DNA of 64,000 bases from Palsa-504 sp963819785 (GTDB taxonomy: Bacteria; Actinomycetota; Actinomycetes; Streptosporangiales; Streptosporangiaceae): assembly GCA_963819785.1 (NCBI GenBank), contig CAWFXW010000013.1:186001-250000 (forward strand). The letters run 5' to 3'. This document shows, in pieces, positions 7,800 through 17,422 of the stretch. The position numbers and the translations under genes are program-made. Each line of letters starts with the position of its first letter. Within the stretch, counting starts at the first letter, position 1. Below the pieces are notes generated by a model. The model made no database searches, was not told the DNA's origin, and was given only the letters and a program-made list of their open reading frames with translations.

Positions 7800-9364
7800 C
7801 CCGCGTGCAGGCCGGGAAACATGTGCCCGAACACCTCGTCCATCAGCTCGATGGCGTCGGCGCGGGCGATGGCCTCGTCCTGGTCGATATCCGGGGCGGG
7901 CAGGCCCATGCTTTTGGCCAGGGCCAGCACCGGGAAGCAGGCCGCCTTGCACAGCCCCTTGAGCCGGGCCTCGAGCGAGACGTGCGCCGGGTTGAACGGG
8001 GGGACCGGCCGCGGCATGACGTCCGGCCAGTGGTCCGGATCCCGCGGGGTGTCGAGGGACAGCACCGGGGCCAGGTCCAGGGCGGCGCCGTCGCGGGCGG
8101 TCAGCGGCCCGCCGAGCTGCCAGCGTTCCCGCAGCGTACGGATCACCGACGTGTGCCGGTACTGGTCGTTGACCACGGTCCGCTCTGCGATCCAGGGCGA
8201 GACGGCGATGGCGGGCACGCGCAACCCGGAGCGGTCGAACCGGAAGCCCATCTGCCCGGCCGGGGCGGCCGGGTCGGGCGGCAGCACGGCCGGCGGCGGA
8301 ACGTGGTCGTAGGTCCCGCCGTGCTCGTCGAAACAGACCATGAACAGCGTGTTGTAGGCGTTCGACCCGGCCGGCGAGGCTGAGCAGCGGATCGCGTCGT
8401 AGATCTTGGCCAGCAGCGCCTCGCCGCCCAGCAGCGCGGACGGCGGGTCCAGGTCCACCCCGGGGAACAGCGCGTCGAAGGCCGGGTGCATGTCGTTGTG
8501 GCCGTACAGGAGGTTGGGCTCGATGAACGAGTAGGCGGGCAGCTGCCCGGTGGCCGCATCCTCCAGGAAGCGGTCGGTGGTGAAGAAGTTCGTGTCCCAC
8601 CGCTCGTGCAGCCGGGGCGCGTGGATGACGCCGGTCAGCGAAATGTGACTCGGCGGATCGCAGTAGACCCGCCAGGTCAGGCCGTGCCTCTCAAGCCGCT
8701 CGAAAATGGTCTCGGCGTCGTTGTGCAGCGGGAAGGACTCGGCGGGCTCCATGTTGACCACGTATCCCGACGAGGTGGCCGCGTGGAAGAACGACCGGTT
8801 CGGGAACGTCTGCGACGGCACCTCACAGAACCAGTGGTCGAAGGTCGCGAAGCCGCGCGCCAGCGCCGAGATGACCGGGACCTGCAGCGGCGCGTAGCCG
8901 GTCATGATCTGCGCGTACTCCTCGAAGACCGGTATGCGGCCCGTCTCGGCCATGAACGCGCTGATGTAATCGGTGACGAAGCCGTCCATGGTCGGCCGCT
9001 GACCCGGATTGGCCGGCGCGTTGTACGGCGCGACGATGTGCTGGGCCACCATGCCCCGGTTGGAGGGCGGGTCGATGAACCCGAACAGCTGGGTGTTGAC
9101 GTGCTGGTATTCCTCTCCCGGGTCGGGGGAGGGGGAGTTCATGTCGGTCGCCGTCCCGTACGGCACCAGCAGGGGGGCACTCCCCGGGCTGGCGCCCGCC
9201 GCCCACTCCGGGACCGGGTTGGACAGGCCCAGGCCGGTCACGCCCGCGAATGAGGCCACCTCGCCCGGCTGGTACAGGCGGCCGAGCAGGTTGTCGAATG
9301 AGCGGTTCTCGAACATGATCACGACGACGTGATCGAGGGCGTTGCTCCGGTCCGGTCGCGGCAT
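7796..9364 (-). CDS. Phosphoesterase, phospholipase C / acid phosphatase family
   Basis: A 522-residue member of the phosphoesterase family (alkaline phosphatase superfamily) that includes bacterial non-haemolytic phospholipase C. The N terminus has IDHVVVIM-like HVVVIMFENRSFDN, the signature metal and nucleophile segment. CFDEHGGTYDHVPPP in the middle and FDRSGLRVPAIAVSPW are further hallmark segments. There is no signal peptide or Tat motif at the start, which is unusual for this mostly exported family. Either it is cytoplasmic or the leader is absent. It is convergent with, and overlaps, the lipoprotein gene by four bases. Confidence 0.9.
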   Translation of the reverse strand: MPRPDRSNALDHVVVIMFENRSFDNLLGRLYQPGEVASFAGVTGLGLSNPVPEWAAGASPGSAPLLVPYGTATDMNSPSPDPGEEYQHVNTQLFGFIDPPSNRGMVAQHIVAPYNAPANPGQRPTMDGFVTDYISAFMAETGRIPVFEEYAQIMTGYAPLQVPVISALARGFATFDHWFCEVPSQTFPNRSFFHAATSSGYVVNMEPAESFPLHNDAETIFERLERHGLTWRVYCDPPSHISLTGVIHAPRLHERWDTNFFTTDRFLEDAATGQLPAYSFIEPNLLYGHNDMHPAFDALFPGVDLDPPSALLGGEALLAKIYDAIRCSASPAGSNAYNTLFMVCFDEHGGTYDHVPPPAVLPPDPAAPAGQMGFRFDRSGLRVPAIAVSPWIAERTVVNDQYRHTSVIRTLRERWQLGGPLTARDGAALDLAPVLSLDTPRDPDHWPDVMPRPVPPFNPAHVSLEARLKGLCKAACFPVLALAKSMGLPAPDIDQDEAIARADAIELMDEVFGHMFPGLHAG

Positions 9365-9547
9365 GAGATGACCCTAACGCCCTGGCGAACGCGCTGCGGT
9401 CGCAGTGATACGGTGACGGCAGGCGCGAGAGGGCGCCTCCGGATCCGCGGGCAGGACCCAGTCCACCTCTGCATGGTCAGGCAGCAGCACACCGGCGATC
9501 TCCTTGTCGGCCCGCCGCGCGGATCGCAGGCCGGTGAAGGAGACGTC

Positions 9548-11092
9548 ATGGCCGATCTTCCGGCCCGCCCCAACCTGGACCACCTCCGCCGCGAGGCCCG
9601 CGACCTGCTGCGCGCCGCGCAGTCGGGCGACACCGCCGCCGTCGGCCGCATCCGGGCCGTTTCCGCCGATCAGACCCTGGCCAGCTCGCAACTGGCGGTG
9701 GCCCGCGAGTATGGCTTCGCCAGCTGGGCCCGGCTCAAGACCGAGGTGCAGGCCCGCACCGCCGACCTGGCCCGGCTGGCCGAGGTGTTCTGCGAGGCGA
9801 GCATCCGCGACTGGACCGGGCGCGCGGCCCGGATGCTGGCCGCCAATCCCGAACTTGCCGGTTACAACGTCGCCACCGCGCTGGTCCTGGGTGACGCCGA
9901 CCGGGTCCGGGCCGAACTCGCCCGCGATCCCGGGCTGGCCACCCGGGTCGACGCCCGGACCGGCTGGACCGCACTGCACGCGGCGTGCGCCTCGAAGTGG
10001 AGCCAGTTCGACCCGGCCCGGGCCGACGGCCTGGCGGCGGTGGCCCGGCTGCTGCTGGACGCCGGAGCCGATCCCGTCGGCCGGTCCGGCAGGCAGCGCG
10101 GCCGCGGCGGCTGGACCCCGCTGCGCTGTGCGGTGGCCGGCGCGGCCAACCCGCTGGTCGTCGCGCTGCTGCTGGAGCGCGGTGCCGTGCCCGACGACCA
10201 TGACCTGTACCTGGCCGGGTTCGGCGGCGACGACCACCAGAGCCTGCGGATGATGCTGGCCGCCACGCCCGACGTGGCCGCGATTGCCGAACAGGCGCTC
10301 GCCGCGCCGCTCAGCCAGAACGACGCCAAGGGGGTACGGCTGCTGCTTGAGGCCGGCGCTGATCCCCGCCGCTACGCCGCCGACGACGGCGCGCCCGCCT
10401 CGGCGGCCTACGAAGCCGTCCGGTCCGGCTGTCCGGCTGAACTGCTCGGCCTGCTGCTCAGCCACGGCGCCGACCCGGACCGCGCCGGTCCCGACGGGCG
10501 CTCGCCGTACATCCTGGCCAGGCTCCAGGGCCGCGACGATCTGGCGGACCTGCTGCGCCACCACGGCGCCGCCGGCGACATCTCAGGAACCGACCGGTTC
10601 CTGGCCGCCCTCCAGCACGCGGACCAGGCCCTCATACGGGAGCAGTTGACCCGGGACCCCGGCCTGCTCGGGCGGATCGGTGCAGCCCAGCAGGCCGCTG
10701 CGCTGATCCGCGCCGCCGAGACCGGCAACATCGCGGCCCTCACCGTGATGCTCGACCTCGGCTTCGCCGTCGACGCGCACGGCGGCGACCACGGCGGAAC
10801 GGCCCTGCACGCCGCCGCCTACGCTGGGAGCGCCAACGCGGTCCGGCTGCTCCTGGACCGCGGCGCCAGCGTCATGGCCCGCGACGAAACCTGGGACAGC
10901 CACCCGCTGGTCTGGGCCTCCATCGGCAGCAGCGAACGGCGCGACCTCAACCCGCATCCAGATTGGGCCGGCGTGGTCCGGGCGCTGCTGCAAGCCGGCG
11001 CCAACGCCGCGGACGTCAGCCTCTCGCCCGACGAGGACCACCCGCCCAGCCCTGAGGTCGCCGCCCTGCTGCGAGCGGTCACTGGCCGGTGA
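9548..11092 (+). CDS. Ankyrin-repeat protein
   Basis: A 514-residue protein from ATG 9548, with AAGGAG ahead of it. The N terminus (NLDHLRREARDLLRAAQSGD) is the short helical module often found before ankyrin repeats in actinobacteria. Repeats are visible from about residue 130 onward: TALHAACASK, RLLLDAGADP, TPLRCAVAGA, ALLLERGAVP, RLLLEAGADP, LLLSHGADPD, TALHAAAYAGSANAVRLLLDRGA. There is no enzyme domain or membrane segment, so it is a likely protein-interaction scaffold. It is divergent from the phosphoesterase; the gap between the two starts is 183 bases. Confidence 0.88.
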   Translation: MADLPARPNLDHLRREARDLLRAAQSGDTAAVGRIRAVSADQTLASSQLAVAREYGFASWARLKTEVQARTADLARLAEVFCEASIRDWTGRAARMLAANPELAGYNVATALVLGDADRVRAELARDPGLATRVDARTGWTALHAACASKWSQFDPARADGLAAVARLLLDAGADPVGRSGRQRGRGGWTPLRCAVAGAANPLVVALLLERGAVPDDHDLYLAGFGGDDHQSLRMMLAATPDVAAIAEQALAAPLSQNDAKGVRLLLEAGADPRRYAADDGAPASAAYEAVRSGCPAELLGLLLSHGADPDRAGPDGRSPYILARLQGRDDLADLLRHHGAAGDISGTDRFLAALQHADQALIREQLTRDPGLLGRIGAAQQAAALIRAAETGNIAALTVMLDLGFAVDAHGGDHGGTALHAAAYAGSANAVRLLLDRGASVMARDETWDSHPLVWASIGSSERRDLNPHPDWAGVVRALLQAGANAADVSLSPDEDHPPSPEVAALLRAVTGR

Positions 11093-11455
11093 ACTCGCGG
11101 ACCAGCGCGAACACCGCCTCGGGCACGAAGGCGGGCACGCTGGCCGCCAGGCAGGCCCAGGTCCAGCCCGGCCAGCCTTCTCCCTGACCGAGCACCAGCG
11201 GTAGCACGAGCAGCATCAGCGCCGCGGACAGGACCGCGACCCCGGGCAGGTCCACTCCTAGCCGTCCGGGTCCGGCCGTCCGGGCCTTATCCATGGGCAG
11301 GTACCGTTCGCGATGGCCACGTCCACGTTCCCCAGGAACATCGCCCCGAGCAGCGCCGCCAGCCCCCAGACCGCCCGCCGCCGCGTGCCGGAGACCAGGA
11401 CCGGAACATCAGTCACTCCCACACCGGAAGGCTTGTCCCGTGTCATCTCTTCCAT
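11079..11455 (-). pseudogene. Remnant of an MFS (DHA2/EmrB-type) drug transporter
   Basis: Two pieces of one transporter lie in different frames. The 5' piece (about 11330-11455) reads RAVWGLAALLGAMFLGNVDVAIAN, the first helix and VDxAIAN motif of DHA2 transporters. The 3' piece (about 11090-11270) reads VDLPGVAVLSAALMLLVLPLVLGQ then GWPGWTWACLAASVPAF, the family's mid-protein helices. Roughly 200 residues between them and the whole C-terminal half are missing, so this cannot be functional. It adjoins the 3' end of the ankyrin gene. Confidence 0.75.
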
Positions 11456-11509
11456 AACGTCACGCTATGCTGGCCGCCGTCCGGAAGCTGGCGGAAAACG
11501 GGCGCGGCG

Positions 11510-12502
11510 TTATCCGGGCGAGCCCGGCTGGTACGGCCAGCGAGCCCCGGCGATGGCGAGCACTCGCTGCTGTAGCTGCTGCCCGGCGCCCGTATAGTCG
11601 CTGAGCGCGGGCATGGACCGGCCGTCGATGCTGACCGACACCGTCCCGCACCCGCCGTACGCCGCGGTGAGGCGGGCCACCACGGGACCGTCCCGGCTCG
11701 TCCGGAACGTCAGCTTCATGTAGGCGCCGAAGTCCGCCGGGCAGCTGAACGCACCCGGCGGGAACAGCGGCAGCTCGTCGATGACCGCCGCGATCGCGGC
11801 CACCTTGGTCGGGTTGGTGACCGTCACGGTCGGGTCAAGCCGCTCGAGCCGTTTTACCGGCTGCAGGCCGAACACCGGCGTAATCGTCACCATCCGCGCG
11901 TCCGCCGGTATCCGCTCGGCGGTCGGCCGCGCGGGCAGCCAGACGACCTGCGCGTCCGCCCTGATCGCGGTCTGATCTCCGTCCGCGACGACCACCACCA
12001 CCAGCCAGCGCTCGGTCAGCACACCCGGCACCGGCGGCAACTCGAACTGGTCGGTCCACGACTGGATCGGCGCGGCCGTCGGCCCCGGCTCGTAGGATCC
12101 GGAGCCGGTGCCGCCCAGCGTGAAGCCGGCCGGAACGTGAGCCCGGATCCAGGCCAGCACGGCCTGCGGCCGGCCCGGAGCGCGCCACCACTGCGTCGCG
12201 GTCGCGACGTCAGGCGTCGCCGCGGGTCCCTCGCCGGGCGCGGTCAGCGACGCGATCAGCCCGGTCCGCTCCGCCCCCGGCGGCCGCGGGAAGGACGCGA
12301 TGATACGCGCCGCGTCGGCCGCCGCGCGCTGGCGCGGCGAGCCCGCGGCCGCGCTAGTGGTCATGGTGGCATGTGGCCCGGCCGGGTCGGCAGGCTGAGT
12401 CCCGCACCCGGCCAGCACGAAGGCGAAACCAGCAGCGAAAATGAGGCACGCGACCCGCTTGGCCATGCTCCTTCGACGCGCCAAGCAAGCGAGCGGTTGC
12501 AT
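11510..12502 (-). CDS. Putative lipoprotein, last gene of the merR operon
   Basis: Up to 330 residues. ATG 12502 overlaps the TGA of the upstream SDR gene, so coupled translation is plausible; ATG 12466 (MAKRVACL) gives a more usual signal length, but its AAGGAG site is almost touching the ATG. A lipobox VLAGC follows a hydrophobic stretch. The mature part has two globular segments with SCPADF and GGCGTV cysteines near the C terminus. No enzyme motif is seen. Probably a surface-anchored protein; function unknown. Confidence 0.8.
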   Translation of the reverse strand: MQPLACLARRRSMAKRVACLIFAAGFAFVLAGCGTQPADPAGPHATMTTSAAAGSPRQRAAADAARIIASFPRPPGAERTGLIASLTAPGEGPAATPDVATATQWWRAPGRPQAVLAWIRAHVPAGFTLGGTGSGSYEPGPTAAPIQSWTDQFELPPVPGVLTERWLVVVVVADGDQTAIRADAQVVWLPARPTAERIPADARMVTITPVFGLQPVKRLERLDPTVTVTNPTKVAAIAAVIDELPLFPPGAFSCPADFGAYMKLTFRTSRDGPVVARLTAAYGGCGTVSVSIDGRSMPALSDYTGAGQQLQQRVLAIAGARWPYQPGSPG

Positions 12503-13257
12503 CAGTCCGGGACGGTGAACGCTTCGGTAATGCCTCCGTCGAGCGGCAGCGCCGCGGCGGTGATGAAACCAGAATCGTCGCTGGCCAGGAACGCGATCGT
12601 GCCCGCCGCCTCCGCCAGCGTGCCGAACCGCCCCATCGGCCAGTGCACCAGGCGCTTGTCCAGCGCGCCCGGGTTGCGTTCGAACACGGCGCGCTGGCCC
12701 GGCGTGTCGATCGGCCCGAACAGCACCGCGTTCACGCGGACCCCGCTGCGGGCCAGGTGCACGCCCAGATCCCTGGTCAGCTGGACGACGGCCGCCTTGG
12801 CCGCCGCGTACCCCATCTGCGCGGTGGCCGCTCCGATGTCAGCCAGGAACGATGCGGCGTTGATCACCGAGCCGCCGGCCGGGTCGGTGTCCCGCAGGTG
12901 CCGGATGCCGTGCTTACAGGCCAGGAAGATGCTGGTCAGATTCGCGTCCTGGACCCGGCGCCAGGTCTGCAGGCTGGTATCCAGCGCCGACCGGTCGCCG
13001 GGGTCCATCAGCCCCATGTTGTTGTAGATGACGTCGAGCCGGCCATACTCGCGTACCACCCGCTCATACATCGCCTCGACCTGTGCCTCGTCGGCCAGAT
13101 CGGCCCGCACCGCGAGTTCGCCGACGGCGTGCTCGACCTGGTCGACGCCCACCACCACGCCGCCCTCGCCCGCGAACCGCTCGGCCACCGCCTGGCCGAT
13201 GACACTCGCGGCCCCGTTGATCACGCAGACCCTGCCGCCGAGCCGGGCCGTGGTCAT
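12502..13257 (-). CDS. Short-chain dehydrogenase/reductase (SDR)
   Basis: A 251-residue classical SDR. The nucleotide-binding glycine motif is NGAASVIG (residues 14-21), NNMG is at residues 79-82, catalytic Ser is at about 136, and Tyr150 and Lys154 form the YxxxK pair (YAAAK). The C terminus has the usual FLASDDSGFITAAALPLDGG segment. NAD(H) preference is likely from GVDQ after strand 2. Its start overlaps the stop of the upstream epimerase gene by four bases, placing it third in the merR operon. Substrate unknown. Confidence 0.92.
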   Translation of the reverse strand: MTTARLGGRVCVINGAASVIGQAVAERFAGEGGVVVGVDQVEHAVGELAVRADLADEAQVEAMYERVVREYGRLDVIYNNMGLMDPGDRSALDTSLQTWRRVQDANLTSIFLACKHGIRHLRDTDPAGGSVINAASFLADIGAATAQMGYAAAKAAVVQLTRDLGVHLARSGVRVNAVLFGPIDTPGQRAVFERNPGALDKRLVHWPMGRFGTLAEAAGTIAFLASDDSGFITAAALPLDGGITEAFTVPD

Positions 13258-14222
13258 CGTCCGGCCAGCAAGCCGAGGTCGCGCAGGCTCTCGGCGGTTT
13301 CCACGATCGTGGTCTCGGCCGGGCGAGGGCGCCAGCCAAGCTCCTGCTTGGCGCGGTCGTTGTGGATGATCAACCGGGGCAGTTCTGGTCCTGGTTCCTC
13401 TTCGGTCGGTACTCGCCCGGCCAGCGGTCCGAGCCGGTCGCGCAGGATCTGGGCCATCTGCAGGAAGCTGATGGTCGGCCCGTCGGCCAGCGCCAGGAAG
13501 CGCTGGCCGGCCGCCTCGGGCGCGGCCATCGCCCGGATGTGCAGGTCGGCCACGTCACGCACGTCGGCGACACCGAATCGCTGGCGTCGCACCACCGGCA
13601 TCGTCCCGTCGAGCATCGCCTTGGTCAGCTGCAGCGACGAACCCGCCGTCGTGGTCAGCGTGGGACCGAGGATGAACGTCGGGTTGACCGCGACCAGTTC
13701 GGTGTCGCCACCCTCGTGCTTGATGAAGTCCCACGCGGCCCGTTCGGCGATTGCCTTGGACCGCGGGTACGGCGGCAGACCTGGCATGTCGGGATCGGTC
13801 CAGTCAGCCTCGGTGTACTCGGCACCCGGCTTCGGCGTGTAGCCGACCGCCGCGAACGACGAGGTCAGCACCACACGCCGGGCACCGGCGTCACGCGCGG
13901 CCCGCAGGGCACGCAGCGTGCCGTCGCGGGCGGGAATGATCACCTCGTCGGGATCGTCAGAATGGATCATCGGCGAGGCGACGTGGTGGACCTCCTCGCA
14001 GCCCGCCGCGGCGGCCGCCCAGCCCACGTCGGCCGTCAGCTCAGCGGCGACGACCTCCAGCCCGCTGTCATCGGCCCCGCCGCGGCGCACCGCCTCGCGC
14101 GCATCGCCTTCGCGATCCAGGGCGCGCACCGTCGTGCGCACCTCACGCCCGTCCCGCAGCAGCGCGGCAATCAACTGCGTGCCCAGATAGCCGGACCCGC
14201 CGGTCACCAGCACCGGGCTCAT
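13254..14222 (-). CDS. NAD-dependent epimerase / dihydroflavonol-reductase-like
   Basis: A 322-residue extended SDR from ATG 14222, which overlaps the merR stop (ATGA). TGGSGYLG near residue 7 is the dinucleotide loop, and HVASP and YPRSKAIAE (the YxxxK-type active site) follow. NPTFILGPTL and a C-terminal substrate-binding part resemble dihydroflavonol 4-reductase/cinnamoyl-CoA-reductase-like enzymes. It probably reduces or epimerises a small carbonyl substrate. It is the second gene of the merR-epimerase-SDR-lipoprotein operon, and all four junctions are overlaps. Confidence 0.9.
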   Translation of the reverse strand: MSPVLVTGGSGYLGTQLIAALLRDGREVRTTVRALDREGDAREAVRRGGADDSGLEVVAAELTADVGWAAAAAGCEEVHHVASPMIHSDDPDEVIIPARDGTLRALRAARDAGARRVVLTSSFAAVGYTPKPGAEYTEADWTDPDMPGLPPYPRSKAIAERAAWDFIKHEGGDTELVAVNPTFILGPTLTTTAGSSLQLTKAMLDGTMPVVRRQRFGVADVRDVADLHIRAMAAPEAAGQRFLALADGPTISFLQMAQILRDRLGPLAGRVPTEEEPGPELPRLIIHNDRAKQELGWRPRPAETTIVETAESLRDLGLLAGR

Positions 14223-14662
14223 CGCATCACCACCTCTTCCAGGTGCGGGACTATGTCCCGCACTCGCAGGTTTGCCTCGGCCTCCGCGTCGGGATCGCCG
14301 TGGTCGCGGGCGTCCCACAGCGCCGCCTTCGCGCGCAGGTAATCCAGGTGAACGTGCAGCGTCGCGATCTGCGCCTCGATCCGCTTGGCGTGACGCAGCA
14401 GCAGATCGCGCTGCTCACCCGCCGCCTCGTGCCCGCGCGCGCGGTTGGCCTGGTAGGTGCGCATGTCCTCGATGCCCACGCCCATCGCGCGCAGGCACGC
14501 CAGAGCCTGCAACGTGTCGATGTCGTCCTCGCGGTACCGGCGGTGCCCGCTGCTTTCGTCGCGCTCGATCGGGCCGATCAACCCGACCTGCTCGTAGTAG
14601 CGCAGCGTCGGCTCGCTCAGCCCGCTGCGCCGCGATACATCCTGGATCGTGAGAGCTGCCAT
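14219..14662 (-). CDS. MerR-family transcriptional regulator
   Basis: A 147-residue protein. The N-terminal winged helix is clear: TIQDVSRRSGLSEPTLRYYEQVGLIGP then GHRRYREDDIDTLQ, followed by a long dimerisation helix. The C-terminal effector part lacks Cys pairs, so a metal sensor is unlikely; this type senses small organic molecules or redox state. I place the start at ATG 14662 because a promoter with a 19-base spacer ends seven bases before it, implying a leaderless message. It probably controls its own four-gene operon. Confidence 0.92.
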   Translation of the reverse strand: MAALTIQDVSRRSGLSEPTLRYYEQVGLIGPIERDESSGHRRYREDDIDTLQALACLRAMGVGIEDMRTYQANRARGHEAAGEQRDLLLRHAKRIEAQIATLHVHLDYLRAKAALWDARDHGDPDAEAEANLRVRDIVPHLEEVVMR

Positions 14663-14668
14663 GCCGAC

Positions 14669-14699
14669 AGCCAACCAAACCTCAAGCGCTTTAAGTCAA
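14669..14699 (-). promoter_or_regulatory. MerR-type promoter with 19-base spacer and operator
   Basis: On the minus strand TTGACT (14699-14694) and TTGGCT (14674-14669) are separated by 19 bases, the stretched spacing that MerR proteins act on. An 18-base dyad at 14679-14696 (half-sites ACTTAAAGC and GCTTGAGGT, 7 of 9 matching) occupies the spacer, as MerR operators do. The transcript would begin at or next to the ATG at 14662. Confidence 0.7.
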
Positions 14700-14841
14700 G
14701 CGCTGCGGGGAACTCCGCGGGCGCAGCGTTAGCGGATTTGTATCAGCCGAGCCGTGAACCACTCTGGCTAGTTGTGGCGTACTCCACCATAACGGTCTGG
14801 ATGTAGCCCGTTTGCACGGCAGTTGTCCCAGGAGGTATGCC

Positions 14842-15045
14842 ATGTGCACACATCAGCCCCCGTGTCCTCTGGCTAATCGCCGGGACCGCGATGCCGCCCG
14901 CGTTGTCGTCTCCCATCCCGAGCAGGGATGGAGCCTGTTGTGCAACGGAGTGATCGTGTTTGACGATACGGGCGAGATTCTTCCCGATGGCCGGGTCGTG
15001 GCCCCGCACCGCCCCGCTTACGTTCGGTTGGCCGCCGCGGCATGA
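14842..15045 (+). CDS. DUF5999 family small protein
   Basis: A 67-residue protein from ATG 14842, with GGAGG seven bases upstream. It starts MCTHQPPCP, and the body contains VVSHPEQGWSLLCNG, VIVFDDTGE and LPDGRVVAPHR. This matches, from memory, a short conserved actinobacterial family (DUF5999) of unknown function found near glnA in several genera. The Cys-His start (MCxHxPPCP) could bind a metal, but that is inference. Soluble and probably cytoplasmic. Confidence 0.88.
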   Translation: MCTHQPPCPLANRRDRDAARVVVSHPEQGWSLLCNGVIVFDDTGEILPDGRVVAPHRPAYVRLAAAA

Positions 15046-15052
15046 CCGTGGA

Positions 15053-15183
15053 TCAGCGATTGGCAAGCTTCTCGATCGCGGTGGCGTAGGGCCGGAAGTC
15101 GCCGTGTTCGGCGATGCCGGCCCGGCCCGGAGCCGGTCGAGGATGCGCCGGCGCCACGGGCTGGCCAGCGCCCGCCAAAAGCA
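15053..15183 (-). pseudogene. Fragment of an ArsR-type winged-helix regulator
   Basis: On the minus strand the first 22 codons read FWRALASPWRRRILDRLRAGPA, the DNA-binding start of ArsR-like regulators. The frame then fails. In a second frame the sequence ends HGDFRPYATAIEKLANR and a stop. The remainder of the helix-turn-helix and the effector part are absent. This looks like a scar left by deletion, downstream of the glnA terminator. Confidence 0.4.
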
Positions 15184-15184
15184 G

Positions 15185-15218
15185 TGACGCCACCGCGCAG
15201 TATGCCGCGGTGGCGTCA
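15185..15218 (-). terminator. Terminator hairpin downstream of glnA
   Basis: A perfect 13-base-pair stem (TGACGCCACCGCG at 15185-15197 with its complement at 15206-15218) and an eight-base loop begin 16 bases after the glnA stop. A TTTT run follows shortly on the minus strand. It could act in both directions and separate glnA from the DUF5999 gene. Confidence 0.75.
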
Positions 15219-15233
15219 GCCTGCTCTAAGGGC

Positions 15234-16661
<1,428 letters not shown>

Positions 16662-16726
16662 CCCCTCCAGGGTTCAGGGCAAGCTTTTGGTTCTCAAAGG
16701 CGCGATTCGGACGCTAGCCGCCAGCA

Positions 16727-16764
16727 ATTTCCGCGCCGTGTCTGGTGTGTTTCACGGATGTTAC
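16727..16764 (-). promoter_or_regulatory. GlnR operator upstream of glnA
   Basis: Read on the minus strand, the site is GTAAC-N6-GAAAC, a perfect match to the known gTnAc-n6-GaAAc GlnR half-box. After exactly six bases comes GACAC-N6-GAAAT, a weaker second copy. This four-part, 22-base-period layout is the known GlnR box of streptomycete glnA. It lies 66-103 bases before the glnA start. Both spacings fit, so I consider it real. Confidence 0.82.
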
Positions 16765-16885
16765 GGCTCGTGGGCCCAGCTCAGGGCACCCATTATGCCG
16801 CTTCCCCCGGAGCGCTGCGCGGCCAGGGCGGGGTGTGTCGCGGCCCGCTGCTCGCGTTCCGGGACAGAACGGATACCGTGGTGAG

Positions 16886-17422
16886 GTGGCCAAGAAGTCC
16901 CGTAACCGCGGCGGCGGAAGCCGCCCGGCGCGCCCCGTGCAAGCTGCCGCCAGCACCGTAAAGACGGGCACCGCCAAAACCGGAACCGCGCAGCTGACCG
17001 CCCCGGCCGTCTCCGGTCCGGCCCAGGCCACCTCGATCAAGAACGAGGCCTATCCGGGCCAGCACCTCGGGTTGCCCGAGCGTGGCCCGGGGTCGGTGGC
17101 CAGCATGCCGCGCCGCGTCCTGGCGCTGCTCATCGACTGGCTGCTCAGTATGGCCATCGCGTACTGGCTGACCAGATCGCAGTTCTGGACGATCGCCGTC
17201 TTCGCCGTCGAGGCCTACATCCTGACCGCGCTGGGTGGAAGCACGGTAGGCAAGCGACTGCTCGGCATCCGCGCGGTACGGATCGGCGGCGGGCCGATCG
17301 GCTTCGGCTGGACGCTGGTCCGGACCGCGATCCTGCTCACCGTGGTCCCGCCGCTGCTGACCGACCGCGACCTGCGCGGCCTGCACGACCGCGCCGCCAA
17401 CACGATCGTCGTCCGCATCTAA
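16886..17422 (+). CDS. RDD-family membrane protein
   Basis: A 178-residue protein from GTG 16886 (VAKKSRNRGGG). The first 75 residues are basic then Ala/Thr/Pro-rich and disordered. An RDD domain follows: MPRRVLALLIDWLLSMAIAYW (first helix with the R...D motif), a second helix at WTIAVFAVEAYILTALG, and GGSTVGKRLLGIRAVRI, then a third helix and RDLRGLHDRAANT. RDD proteins are small inner-membrane proteins, some linked to ion exchange; the role here is unknown. Its position beside glnA and DUF4191 is conserved in actinomycetes. It is divergent from glnA and shares its regulatory gap. Confidence 0.9.
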   Translation: MAKKSRNRGGGSRPARPVQAAASTVKTGTAKTGTAQLTAPAVSGPAQATSIKNEAYPGQHLGLPERGPGSVASMPRRVLALLIDWLLSMAIAYWLTRSQFWTIAVFAVEAYILTALGGSTVGKRLLGIRAVRIGGGPIGFGWTLVRTAILLTVVPPLLTDRDLRGLHDRAANTIVVRI

